Shown here piece by piece: positions 35,906 through 44,067 of a stretch of 64,000 nucleotides of DNA. The position numbers were made by a program, and so were the translations under genes. The notes below the pieces were generated by a model that was given only the letters and a program-made list of their open reading frames with translations, did not search any database and was not told where the DNA came from. Source of the stretch: Pseudovibrio japonicus (GTDB taxonomy: Bacteria; Pseudomonadota; Alphaproteobacteria; Rhizobiales; Stappiaceae); contig NZ_BMXE01000002.1 in NCBI RefSeq assembly GCF_014651595.1, positions 558,001 through 622,000 on the forward strand, read 5' to 3'. Position 1 is the stretch's first letter. Each line of letters opens with the position of its first letter.

Positions 35906-37193
35906 GGATTAAGGCTGGGTCGTTGCCTTGCTGGAGGTCTTCTGCCGTAAGGGGGACTGGATAGTCCGGCTGTATGCCCACGCCTTCGAACGTGCTTCCA
36001 TCTGGAAAGTCAGTTCGTTTTGTCGAGACCATGAGCTGTGTTCCTGGCAGGGGGGCTTCGAAGTAGGGTTGTCCGGTCGAGCCAGCAGATGCTTCGCCCA
36101 CGAATACTGCGCGCCCGGACTGTTTAAGGGGTATCAAAAGGTCCTCGGTTGCTGAGCAGCTGCCGATGTCGATCAGGACAACCAGTTTTCCTTTGAATGG
36201 GGTGAGGCTTGCCGGCTGGATTTCTCCTTTTGTGAGGAGCGTCATGGGTGTGCGTTGAACGTTGGGGGGCAGGTGAAGTGCAGAGAGTTCTCCGTTCTGG
36301 AATGCAGGTAGGGCTTGTTCAGCTTTTTCAAGGCCCATGAATTGCGGTGTACGTTCCATGCTGAGCGGGGTTGGTTCCTTGCAGAATTTTTTCCTCAGAC
36401 TGGAAGGTGTGTCGCCACCGCCGTTGCCGCGCAGGTCGAGGATGAGCGGGGCCTCGTTGTCGATCTGGTTCAAGAATGCGAGCGCCTGTTGCTCAAACTC
36501 AGGCTCCGCAAAGCTGCGGATGATCAGGCGTGGATGTTTTCCGGAGCGATCTAATTCAACACGTTTTTGACGAGTAAGCGGAGGTTTTGCTGCGGTACGA
36601 GAGATGTGTAGCTTCCTGCCATCGGAGAGGGTGAGATTGAGCCTCTCAGGGAATAGAAAGCCTCTGAACATTAGGGAATAGCTCACCGCTTCAGGTTTTG
36701 AGGCACTGACAAACTGCGTGTAGTGGTCGAAGAATTCTTTGGCGGGCCTGTTGTTGACCTCTTTGATGATGTCACCCGTTTTCAGATCAGATAGGGTTGA
36801 TTTGCAGACCGTCCAGACAAGGTCATTTGGTGTTGAGGCTGAAGCCGGGAGCGGGCGCGCCCAGAAGCCAAAGCTAGAATTTTTTAGTAGCGTGCGGTCA
36901 ATGAACTGGGTGTGAGCGTTTTGCAGGCGGGCTAGGTAGCTTTGCGTTGCGAGCAGAAAGCCCAGCCGGTCCTGAGTGCCTTCCAGTGCGTTCAGGTAGT
37001 CGAAATAGAGATCTGCGTTGCACAGGTCAGGCACGTTCTCCCAGTGGGCAAAACAGGTTTCGACTGCTGAGTAGATCCGGCCCGCTGCGTAGTGCTTTAA
37101 TGCTGAGGGAATGGGCGCTGATGGATCCTCTACGCTTGTCAGGACATTGCGGAGTTCCGACATATGGGGACGTGTAGCAGTCTCTTGGTCCAT
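35883..37193 (-). CDS. S41 family peptidase
   Basis: A 436-residue protein of the C-terminal-processing peptidase family. The PDZ-like part is weak but LKTGDIIKEVNNRPAKE (about 135-151) fits. LILDLRGNGGGD leads to the catalytic region, with the nucleophile in DIGSCSATED (about 345) and a downstream GEASAGSTGQP. No signal peptide is visible, unusual for this mostly exported family; the start may be truncated relative to its ancestor, or the protein is cytoplasmic. The gene's own ends are duplicated next door. Substrate unknown. Confidence 0.85.
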   Translation of the reverse strand: MDQETATRPHMSELRNVLTSVEDPSAPIPSALKHYAAGRIYSAVETCFAHWENVPDLCNADLYFDYLNALEGTQDRLGFLLATQSYLARLQNAHTQFIDRTLLKNSSFGFWARPLPASASTPNDLVWTVCKSTLSDLKTGDIIKEVNNRPAKEFFDHYTQFVSASKPEAVSYSLMFRGFLFPERLNLTLSDGRKLHISRTAAKPPLTRQKRVELDRSGKHPRLIIRSFAEPEFEQQALAFLNQIDNEAPLILDLRGNGGGDTPSSLRKKFCKEPTPLSMERTPQFMGLEKAEQALPAFQNGELSALHLPPNVQRTPMTLLTKGEIQPASLTPFKGKLVVLIDIGSCSATEDLLIPLKQSGRAVFVGEASAGSTGQPYFEAPLPGTQLMVSTKRTDFPDGSTFEGVGIQPDYPVPLTAEDLQQGNDPALIRAEQLLS

Positions 37194-37316
37194 GGAAAGG
37201 CTCGCTCAAATTCTATACTGAAATATGCAGGTAGAAGAGCAGGAAACTGGATGTTTGTACAGCGTGCTGGCTTTCCAAATAAATTAAGCTTCCCAATTTC
37301 GGGTGCCCCGAAGGGG

Positions 37317-37979
37317 TCATGGTAATGGTAAGTCTCGGAAGCATTTTACTTGTATCGTGCGTTTGGGAAACTCTGTTCCTGCGATTGGCACTCCGATACC
37401 AAAAACCGTTAGCCCAGCAGCAAGAGCGGACTCAGCGCCAGGAGAGGAATCTTCAAAGGCACAAGCTTTTGAAGCACTTAATCCAAGACGTTGTAATGTG
37501 GTTTGATAAGGTAATGGATCAGGCTTTCCGCGTGGCAGATCTGATCCAGAAACATATAACTCCACTTGGCTTTGCAGGGACAGTCGATCGATAGCACTTT
37601 GAATATGGCGTTCAGGAGATGAGGAGCAAATCGCTATGCGTACCCCCTTGACGTGCAGAGCGCTGAGATATTCCGGTGCGCCTTCAACCGGTAAGGATAG
37701 TTCCGGCAGAAGAACGTCTGCGCGGGCGCCAATCTTATTGCGGACTTCTTCGTATTCCTCGCCACTTAATGATTGCTCAAACACATCGTCCAAGAATCCG
37801 TTCAGACCACGCCCGACATGTTTATCGAGCAGGGACTGGCTTGGGGTGATACCGTATGAAGCCAATATCTCTCGTTTAGCTTGGTCCCAAACATGCTCGG
37901 AATGCACAAGTGTTCCGTCTAGGTCAAAGATCGCGGCTTCAAATTGATCAAAGCTGATCAGGTCTTCATCCTTCAGCAT
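37317..37979 (-). CDS. HAD-family sugar-phosphatase/phosphoglucomutase-like hydrolase
   Basis: A 220-residue HAD hydrolase. Motif I is FDLDGT (Asp19, Asp21), motif II is CSSSPERH, the lysine of motif III is in GKPDPLPYQTTLQRLG and motif IV is AFEDSSPGAESALAAG. A helical cap between I and II places it with beta-phosphoglucomutase and sugar-phosphate phosphatases. GGAG lies six bases before the ATG. It follows the GH3 gene by 57 bases and is probably the last gene of a deoR-GH3-HAD operon, suggesting a carbohydrate-phosphate substrate. Confidence 0.9.
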   Translation of the reverse strand: MLKDEDLISFDQFEAAIFDLDGTLVHSEHVWDQAKREILASYGITPSQSLLDKHVGRGLNGFLDDVFEQSLSGEEYEEVRNKIGARADVLLPELSLPVEGAPEYLSALHVKGVRIAICSSSPERHIQSAIDRLSLQSQVELYVSGSDLPRGKPDPLPYQTTLQRLGLSASKACAFEDSSPGAESALAAGLTVFGIGVPIAGTEFPKRTIQVKCFRDLPLP

Positions 37980-38036
37980 GAGTGTCTCCTTTGGTTTGTT
38001 GTCTTTTTGGAGTGAGCTTGTGGAACAAGATGTTGC

Positions 38037-39059
38037 CTAAAGCTTGGCAGTATACTTTTGTGCCAGCCTTCGTATTTTGTCAGCTGATTGTGCAAGAGCA
38101 TCTCGTGAAATATTACCAGTCTCGACTGCGTTTATCAGCGTTTTTGAAACCTCTTCCAGCTGGGTCCCGACATCTGGCGTTAGCAGTAAGTCACAACCAG
38201 CTCTGATTGCGTCCACTGCGACTTTTTCAATGCTGTCACCGTGCATGGTGGCTTTGGAATCCAAGTTGTCTGCCATCACAATACCTTGATACCGAAGGTC
38301 CAGCTTCAGGATTTCAATAACAGGCTTTGACCGGAGCGCCGCGCGTGCAGGATCAAACGCTTTATTGATAGCTGGCCCAACCATGATCATTTCCACCTCG
38401 GCGGCAATCACATCAGCGAACGGGTTAAAACCGGGCGCATAGCTGTCGGCGTCGTCTTCCACATGTGCATTGGCATCAATTGCTGGGTCTCCGGTGATGT
38501 TGTGAAAGCCTGGAAAGTGCTTTGCGGTCGCAGCTACGCCAGCTTTTTGGACACCTCGCACAAAAGCTGCGGACACACGCCCAACAACTTCAGGATCTGT
38601 TGAGTAGGTGCGGCCATCCAACCACGGATTCACGCCGGTCACCAAGTCAACAATAGGAGCAAGAAAAACGTTCACCCCCAAAGCTTGGCTGGCTTTAGCC
38701 ACACGATAGGTGATGTCTTCCACTTCGCTTGCACTCATGCCAATCAGTTCTTCGTTTGTGGGGAACTGCGGCACAAGATCATGCATGCGACAGATCCCAC
38801 CCAACTCCTGGTCTACGGCGACAAGCAAATTGTTGCTTAGTTTCTTTGCTTCGCCCACCAAGCTGGTAAAAGATTCTGCCGTTTCGGTGCAGCGACGTTC
38901 AAAGGACATCTGTCGCGCAACATATTCGTTACGACTTTCACCAATCAAGATTGAGCTGCCGCCCCGATCGAGGAACCGTTTGCATTCGTCGCTCAAAGAG
39001 GTTGAAGCGAAGGCTGGCAAGATTACCGCATGTGCGTCTTCCAGAAGGGAGTAGGACAT
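38037..39059 (-). CDS. Glycoside hydrolase family 3 protein (beta-N-acetylhexosaminidase-like)
   Basis: A 340-residue single-domain GH3 enzyme without signal peptide, the size and layout of NagZ. It has LVAVDQELGG, FLAPIVDLVTG, the KHFPGF substrate loop and a strand ending IVMADNLD, where the aspartate is the likely nucleophile. The NagZ-type Asp-His acid/base pair region reads DPAIDANAHVEDD and differs from the usual DSH, so N-acetylglucosaminidase activity is uncertain. The ATG at 39059 has AAGGA upstream. It sits between a DeoR regulator and a HAD phosphatase, pointing to intracellular sugar or peptidoglycan-fragment use. Confidence 0.85.
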   Translation of the reverse strand: MSYSLLEDAHAVILPAFASTSLSDECKRFLDRGGSSILIGESRNEYVARQMSFERRCTETAESFTSLVGEAKKLSNNLLVAVDQELGGICRMHDLVPQFPTNEELIGMSASEVEDITYRVAKASQALGVNVFLAPIVDLVTGVNPWLDGRTYSTDPEVVGRVSAAFVRGVQKAGVAATAKHFPGFHNITGDPAIDANAHVEDDADSYAPGFNPFADVIAAEVEMIMVGPAINKAFDPARAALRSKPVIEILKLDLRYQGIVMADNLDSKATMHGDSIEKVAVDAIRAGCDLLLTPDVGTQLEEVSKTLINAVETGNISRDALAQSADKIRRLAQKYTAKL

Positions 39060-39175
39060 GTTTTTCCTTTTGAGGAGAGGCTTCAAAATAAGAAAATGGT
39101 TGGACGTTTCTGTTGGGAGAAAACGGTTGCTTGCGGTACACCATCGCAAAAGTGAGGTCTTTTTGGATCGCCAGA

Positions 39176-39937
39176 TTAGTCATCCGGTCGGCTGACCATC
39201 GTTCCAAGGTTAATAAAGGGCTCCATCATGTCTTGCTGTGCATCGGTAACGATCACATCAATTTCGGATAGGGCAAGGGTTTGGTGGCGAGCCTTCCGGT
39301 TGATCTTAGAGTGATCGGATACGACAAGAGTTCGCCGCGCCGCGTGGCTCATGGCCTTTTTCATCCTGGCTTCGCTATAGTCATCAGAGCTTAGGCCAAA
39401 TTCTGCATCAATCCCGCACGCTCCCAATATCGCAATTTCTGCTGCGACCGTGCCGACATTGTTGACTGCCTCTGCTCCAGTTGCGATGCCCCCTTGTGGA
39501 CTCAAAATTCCACCTAGCAAGAAGACCTCAATGCCTCTCTCCTGACAGGCAATCGCTACCCAAGGTGAGGGTGTCATCACAACTCTTCCCTCTAGAGTGG
39601 GGAGGTGCTCGATCACATATAGGCTGGTTAGACCGCCATCTACTATGAGGGTTGATGAGGCGCCAATTTCTGTAACGGCTGCCTGGATTAGCTTTGGATT
39701 GGGGCCATCCCTATCTGCAATGCGCGTATGAAACGGTAAAGCGGGCTCCACAATTGGTACAGCTCCACCGCGTACGCGGTGTGCTTTACCTGCTGCCTCT
39801 AGCGCTAGTATGTCTCGTCGAATCGTATCAAGCGAAACGCCAAACTCTTGAGCGGCCTCAGCTGCCACGATTTGTTGGCCGTTCACCAGCCGTTGAGCGA
39901 GTGTATTTTGTCGGGTATCTGGAACATTTAGAATCAT
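39176..39937 (-). CDS. DeoR/GlpR family transcriptional regulator
   Basis: A 253-residue regulator. The N-terminal helix-turn-helix is QQIVAAEAAQEFGVSLDTIR, followed by RDILALEAAGKAHRVRGGAVP, the DeoR signature. The C-terminal sensor domain has the sugar-phosphate-binding loop LIVDGGLTSLYV and GGIATGAEA, which resembles the ribose-5-phosphate isomerase fold. It should sense a phosphorylated sugar. The start at 39937 lies just inside a palindromic operator at 39947-39970, suggesting autoregulation of the deoR-GH3-HAD operon. Confidence 0.92.
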   Translation of the reverse strand: MILNVPDTRQNTLAQRLVNGQQIVAAEAAQEFGVSLDTIRRDILALEAAGKAHRVRGGAVPIVEPALPFHTRIADRDGPNPKLIQAAVTEIGASSTLIVDGGLTSLYVIEHLPTLEGRVVMTPSPWVAIACQERGIEVFLLGGILSPQGGIATGAEAVNNVGTVAAEIAILGACGIDAEFGLSSDDYSEARMKKAMSHAARRTLVVSDHSKINRKARHQTLALSEIDVIVTDAQQDMMEPFINLGTMVSRPDD

Positions 39938-39946
39938 GCATAAACC

Positions 39947-39970
39947 TGCAATATATTGCAATAAATTGCA
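39947..39970. promoter_or_regulatory. Likely DeoR operator, overlapping palindromes
   Basis: TGCAATATATTGCA (39947-39960) is a perfect palindrome; a second, near-perfect TGCAATAAATTGCA (39957-39970) overlaps it by the shared TGCA. The array sits ten bases upstream of the deoR start, in the right place for autorepression. Confidence 0.7.
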
Positions 39971-40125
39971 TACTGAAATGTTCCTGCCCTGTCAATACTG
40001 CGCATAATGCAAGCAAAACCGGTGTGAGAATGATGGTTTCCTATTGTTCACACACCAGGCGGCGCGTGAGGTGACATTAGTATGCTCATGGGAATGTCTC
40101 TCAAACGGAGCTATGCGCACGCCAG

Positions 40126-41535
40126 CTAATTTTGACAGAGGCAGGCGATGTAATCAGCTCTGGTGATGTTGGTTTGGGCGCAGGAGAACGTCTGCCAATT
40201 GCTGTCGGTGATTGGATTGTCCGCCGCTGTTCCGCCGGAATAGTACTTGATGAAATCCTCTCGGGCTGCCTCTGATGTGCTTATCTCCTCAGCGACGGCT
40301 GCTATGCTGGCAGGCGACAGGTCAGCCTGCTGGTAGGATGTGCTGAAAACATACTCCAGCTCCCAGTTTGGCGTTTCTCCACCCCTCACGTCTTCCAGAT
40401 TGGTCAGGGACAGCGTGGCGTAGTCATTTGGTTTTGCGTATTCCTTATCGTAGAGAACGTAGGAAAACGCCGGATTGTTGCCGAATATGGGGCTGACCGA
40501 GGGGACAATCCGGGTTGCAAAATATGGCGAGCCGTCGTCATCGGAGATAACTCTGAAGTCACTATGGTGTGCGTGTCCGGCGATACTGCTGGTGATTGTG
40601 GTGCTGTAGGTTTTCGCCATCTCCAGAAACTGTTGTGTGTAGGCATCTTTCCAAAAGCTGACAGCACTGTTTTCGCAGGCCTGCGCACTTCGCAGGACGC
40701 TGAAGGCGTCAATTCCCGGCGGGATATGCATAACGATTTCTGCTGTTCTCCCACGCACTTGCGTGTCGTAGAGTTGCCATTCGAGCCAGTCCATTTGGGC
40801 CGCTCCCGGATCACCCTGATTAGCGTCGGGGTTCAGCGGATATCTTGTAGACCAGAAAACGTTGTTCAGGATGATGATGTCATGGTCCTGAATTGTGGGA
40901 TGGGCAACTTTGTAAAAGCCGCCAACAGTGAAGTCATTGAGGCGTTCAGGTTGGTTGGTCAGGTAGTTCCATTGGTCAGCTACGTCATCGAGTAAGGGGC
41001 TGAGTGGGTGTATCCTGTAGTCGCCACTGAGTGAATCATTGTTCCCAAAGGCGCCGTAAATGGGGACATTACCAAGTGTCTGGCGCATCATCATGTTGAC
41101 GAAACTGATTGTCTTAACGGCAAATGTATCATGGCCCTGGGCGTTGGGGCCTGCGTGTTGGGCGTAGCTTTCCGCGAAGTTGTGCGCGAGGTAGTCACCG
41201 GCATAGATGACATAGTCGTAGGAAGGCCCACGTGTTGCGGCTGCTTGCAGGGCTGACATCATGAGCGGGAAGTTGGTGTCCGAGCCATAATCGGCAAAAG
41301 TGGTCCCTCGGTCCTTTGATAGGATCTCCAGCCAGTTTTCGACGGGTGCTTCATCCAGCATGGGAACGAGGTCTGGATTTGCGAAGGGGTCAAAATGGAT
41401 GTCCGTGATGATGAGGAATACGCCTTCATCCTCGGCGATATTGAATGGTTGGACACGGGGAGTTTGTTGAGCCTGCGCCTCGAAGACGGAAAACGTGCCT
41501 AGTACAATCAAGCAAAGCAGTGTAGCGGGCTTCAT
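40126..41535 (-). CDS. Secreted calcineurin-like phosphoesterase, acid-sphingomyelinase-like
   Basis: A 469-residue exported protein with a signal peptide cut after AQA (about residue 22). The phosphoesterase motifs are TDIHFDP (Asp45, His47), YAGDYLAHN (113-114), AFGNNDSLSGDY (the histidine of the usual GNHD is replaced by asparagine, as in the acid sphingomyelinase branch), HIPPGID and IAGHAHHSDFR. This order fits acid sphingomyelinase-like phosphodiesterases, which cleave phosphocholine or nucleotide esters outside the cell. Two cysteines lie near the end. The start at 41535 follows GGGGATGAGG. No lipid-binding saposin domain is seen. Confidence 0.85.
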   Translation of the reverse strand: MKPATLLCLIVLGTFSVFEAQAQQTPRVQPFNIAEDEGVFLIITDIHFDPFANPDLVPMLDEAPVENWLEILSKDRGTTFADYGSDTNFPLMMSALQAAATRGPSYDYVIYAGDYLAHNFAESYAQHAGPNAQGHDTFAVKTISFVNMMMRQTLGNVPIYGAFGNNDSLSGDYRIHPLSPLLDDVADQWNYLTNQPERLNDFTVGGFYKVAHPTIQDHDIIILNNVFWSTRYPLNPDANQGDPGAAQMDWLEWQLYDTQVRGRTAEIVMHIPPGIDAFSVLRSAQACENSAVSFWKDAYTQQFLEMAKTYSTTITSSIAGHAHHSDFRVISDDDGSPYFATRIVPSVSPIFGNNPAFSYVLYDKEYAKPNDYATLSLTNLEDVRGGETPNWELEYVFSTSYQQADLSPASIAAVAEEISTSEAAREDFIKYYSGGTAADNPITDSNWQTFSCAQTNITRADYIACLCQN

Positions 41536-41663
41536 CCTCATCCCCTTTGTTGCTTCAGGGCTTTCGTGCAGAAAGCGCCCTATGGAAATCGAGGATGATG
41601 TTGGTTTTGCGGCGTTGTGGCAGTTAAATGCGAGATGCAGCTTTGACGCGCTGTGCTGCAGAT

Positions 41664-41698
41664 ACACAAAACGCGATCTCTCGGGGGAGGGATCGCGT
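41664..41698 (-). terminator. Terminator after cpdR on the minus strand
   Basis: A 12-base stem with one G-U pair (41671-41682 against 41687-41698) and a four-base loop; on the minus strand it is followed by TTTTGTGT. It ends the zinc-ribbon - hpt - cpdR transcript 26 bases after the cpdR stop. Confidence 0.85.
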
Positions 41699-41723
41699 GT
41701 TGAAACTTTTATGGGGGCTGGCT

Positions 41724-42119
41724 TTATGCAAACGCAGTTTGCTGCGGGCTTTGCTCGTCTTTCAGGGCGGTGGCGACGGCTTTTCTGACTTCTACCAGTG
41801 AAAATGGCTTGGTCAGCACGTCCTTCACGCATTTGCCGACTTCTTCCGAGCGTTCACGCTGGTCGGCGTAACCGGTCATCAAAAGGATTGGCAGGCCCGG
41901 GTAGCGAGCGCTGCTTTGCATAGCAAGTTCGATCCCATCCATCTCCGGCATTCTGATGTCGGAGAGCAGAAGATCAAACTTGCCTTGCTGTTGCAGCAGT
42001 ACAAGAGCGGCTTCGGCGCCATCTTCCACGGCGGTCACTTTGTGCCCGTCCAGCTCCAATGCACGTTTTACAAAGGCGCGGACCGCATCATCGTCTTCCG
42101 TTAGAAGTATGTGAGCCAT
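41724..42119 (-). CDS. cpdR: CpdR-type single-domain response regulator
   Basis: A 131-residue receiver-only protein. The acidic pair is TEDDD (8-11), the phosphorylated aspartate is Asp54 in LLLSDIRMPEMDG, and the switch Thr and Lys are in LLMTGYAD and LTKPFS. In Caulobacter CpdR links cell-cycle phosphorelay to ClpXP proteolysis; its unphosphorylated form places the protease at the pole. Length and location beside hpt match alphaproteobacterial CpdR. The C-terminus ends in Ala-Phe-Ala, compatible with ClpXP recognition. It starts 15 bases after the hpt stop. Confidence 0.88.
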   Translation of the reverse strand: MAHILLTEDDDAVRAFVKRALELDGHKVTAVEDGAEAALVLLQQQGKFDLLLSDIRMPEMDGIELAMQSSARYPGLPILLMTGYADQRERSEEVGKCVKDVLTKPFSLVEVRKAVATALKDEQSPQQTAFA

Positions 42120-42134
42120 AATAGCCCCCCTTAG

Positions 42135-42680
42135 TTAGTCGTCACCTTCCTGCGGCACGTAGCCGATGAATGGTAACTGTCTCCATGCATGCCCCATGTC
42201 CATGCCGTAGCCAACCACGAATTTGTCCGGGCAATCGAAGCCGGTATAATCCGATTTGATGTCGGCCTTTCTATGGTTCGGTTTGTCCAGGAGTGCAGCT
42301 ACCCGGACAGACTTTGCACCACGTTCGGCGATCAGGTCGCGTGCAAACTTCAGAGTGCGGCCGGACTCGAGAATATCATCTACCAAAATGACGTCTCTTC
42401 CGGTCACGTCGCTTTCGATATCGCGGAGTACTTTTACATCTCCCGACGACACCGTTCCTCTTCCATAACTTGAAAGGTGTAAAAATTCCATTTCCGGAAC
42501 GGAACCTGCTCGGTGTAAAGAGCGGGCAAGGTCAGCTGCAAAAATGAAGCTCCCTTTCAAGACCGCTACAACGAGGAGTTTGTGAGGGTTGTCCTGTGCG
42601 ATAGCTTCTGCGATTGCTTTTACGCGTGTCGCAATTGCTTCTTCATCAAACAGCACGCGGATTTCCGGGTTACCGGTCAT
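42135..42680 (-). CDS. hpt: Hypoxanthine phosphoribosyltransferase
   Basis: Hpt (181 residues) salvages hypoxanthine or guanine with PRPP. The PRPP motif VILVDDILESGRTL lies near residue 93, with LLVVAVLKGSFIF near 34 and the purine-contacting FVVGYGMD near the end. Its ATG overlaps the TGA of the upstream zinc-ribbon gene (ATGA), and cpdR follows closely, so the three genes form an operon. Confidence 0.95.
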   Translation of the reverse strand: MTGNPEIRVLFDEEAIATRVKAIAEAIAQDNPHKLLVVAVLKGSFIFAADLARSLHRAGSVPEMEFLHLSSYGRGTVSSGDVKVLRDIESDVTGRDVILVDDILESGRTLKFARDLIAERGAKSVRVAALLDKPNHRKADIKSDYTGFDCPDKFVVGYGMDMGHAWRQLPFIGYVPQEGDD

Positions 42681-43642
42681 CTAATGCTCGCTCTTTTTTT
42701 CTGGCGCTCAACAAAGCGCAATTGAATGTCGGCGGCTCGCTCTGGCGGATTGTTTAGCCGAGCTCTGAACCGGGTTTTATCACCTGGTGCAAGCCTGTCT
42801 TCTCGCGGCTCAACAATCCAGGAGTGTATCTCTTGCGTGTCCTGCGAGCGCAATGCCAGCTTAATCGCCGGAATAAACGTCTCGCTTCTTGCGATATTTT
42901 CTACAGATCCCTCCACAACGAGCACGACGGAACCGTCGTCCACTTCGCGGAACGTTCTCAGATCCCTAAATACAAGACCACGTAGATTTACGGTCATACC
43001 AGCCAACTGGTACAGACCAGCCAAGTCAGGGAAACCTCTTACGATTGCCTCACGGTATTTCACCACTGAAAAGCAGAGCGCAAGTGAAGCAGCAAGAAGG
43101 CTTGCTCCCAGCAGGCCTTTCGCGCTTATAACAGCTGATTTGCGGGATGACTTGGTTTTTTTTCGAGATCTTCTGTCTGCTTTGCGTGAAACGCCCTCAG
43201 ATCGTTTTTTTTCCTCGGGTTTCTCGTCCTTAGAAGCAGCGTTACCAGTTGGTCCCTCATAGGAGGAACCCGCTTTGCCCGCAGACTGTGTGCTCGTGCC
43301 GATGTCCCAGAAAGGGTCTGAATTCGAAGGGGCTTTCTTGGGAATTGCAGCAAGGTCGTCCTCTGAAAAGGCTGAGTGGCGCCCGGTACTGGCAGTTGCA
43401 CTGGACAGGTCGCTATCGTCAAAGCCTTGAGAAAAAGACGTTTGTTTGCGGTTTTCAGAGGTTGTTGAATTGTTGTGTACTTCTGGACCTGCGTCGGGTG
43501 TCGCGGCCCGTTGTTCTTTCACCTCAGGTTCAACATGCCAGATATGATTGCAGCTGGCGCACTTTACCTTGCGGCCAGTATCGCCAATTTTGTCGGTGGG
43601 GATCTTATAGGCAGTGTTACATTGAGGGCAGGTAATTTTCAT
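42677..43642 (-). CDS. MJ0042-type zinc-ribbon membrane protein
   Basis: A 321-residue protein with an N-terminal MJ0042 zinc ribbon (Cys5, Cys8, Cys28, Cys31; CPQC and CASC), a charged linker rich in Ser, Lys and Arg, one membrane helix near 178-196 (LLGASLLAASLALCFSVV) and a C-terminal extracytoplasmic domain of the DUF3426 type. The function is unknown. It heads the zinc-ribbon - hpt - cpdR operon and is divergent from ftsE, a common alphaproteobacterial arrangement. Confidence 0.85.
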   Translation of the reverse strand: MKITCPQCNTAYKIPTDKIGDTGRKVKCASCNHIWHVEPEVKEQRAATPDAGPEVHNNSTTSENRKQTSFSQGFDDSDLSSATASTGRHSAFSEDDLAAIPKKAPSNSDPFWDIGTSTQSAGKAGSSYEGPTGNAASKDEKPEEKKRSEGVSRKADRRSRKKTKSSRKSAVISAKGLLGASLLAASLALCFSVVKYREAIVRGFPDLAGLYQLAGMTVNLRGLVFRDLRTFREVDDGSVVLVVEGSVENIARSETFIPAIKLALRSQDTQEIHSWIVEPREDRLAPGDKTRFRARLNNPPERAADIQLRFVERQKKRASIR

Positions 43643-44067
43643 TAAGCGTGGTCCAAAAGCGGGTTGCCTTTAAAAAAGGATGGTCAAGCCGCTTAAATCC
43701 TTTATTTTGCAAGCGTATTCCGTTCCTACACCCGAAGGAACCTGTCGGAATTACGTCTCAGAGCCACTAGATATGCAATTTACTTACAAGTACTCAAAAA
43801 GGTAGGTTTTGACTAGCCTGATTACGGGTGCTTCCCCCTCAGGTTGAGTGCCAAAACATGATCCCATATGGATAGGAGGACATCTATATGCTTAATGAAG
43901 TGTTAATTTATTAGGGGGATATCCAAAGGAACAGGCTCGCATAAATTTGTGGTGGCAGGTTAAGTGAAAAATTGAATGCAAGAAGATTATTTTTTAGAGT
44001 AATTTGCATGAGTTTGGCCTCATTTTTCTGATAGGGCGAAACCTCACGGCTGCTAGGGGAACTTTCG
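43643..44067. promoter_or_regulatory. Divergent promoter region with a possible micro-ORF
   Basis: The 425 bases hold promoters for ftsE and the zinc-ribbon operon. A short ORF with a strong AGGAGG site (43874-43879) eight bases before an ATG (43888) encodes only MLNEVLIY and stops at 43912. It may be a leader or chance. The 44000 area is AT-rich. No RNA family recognised. Confidence 0.35.
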
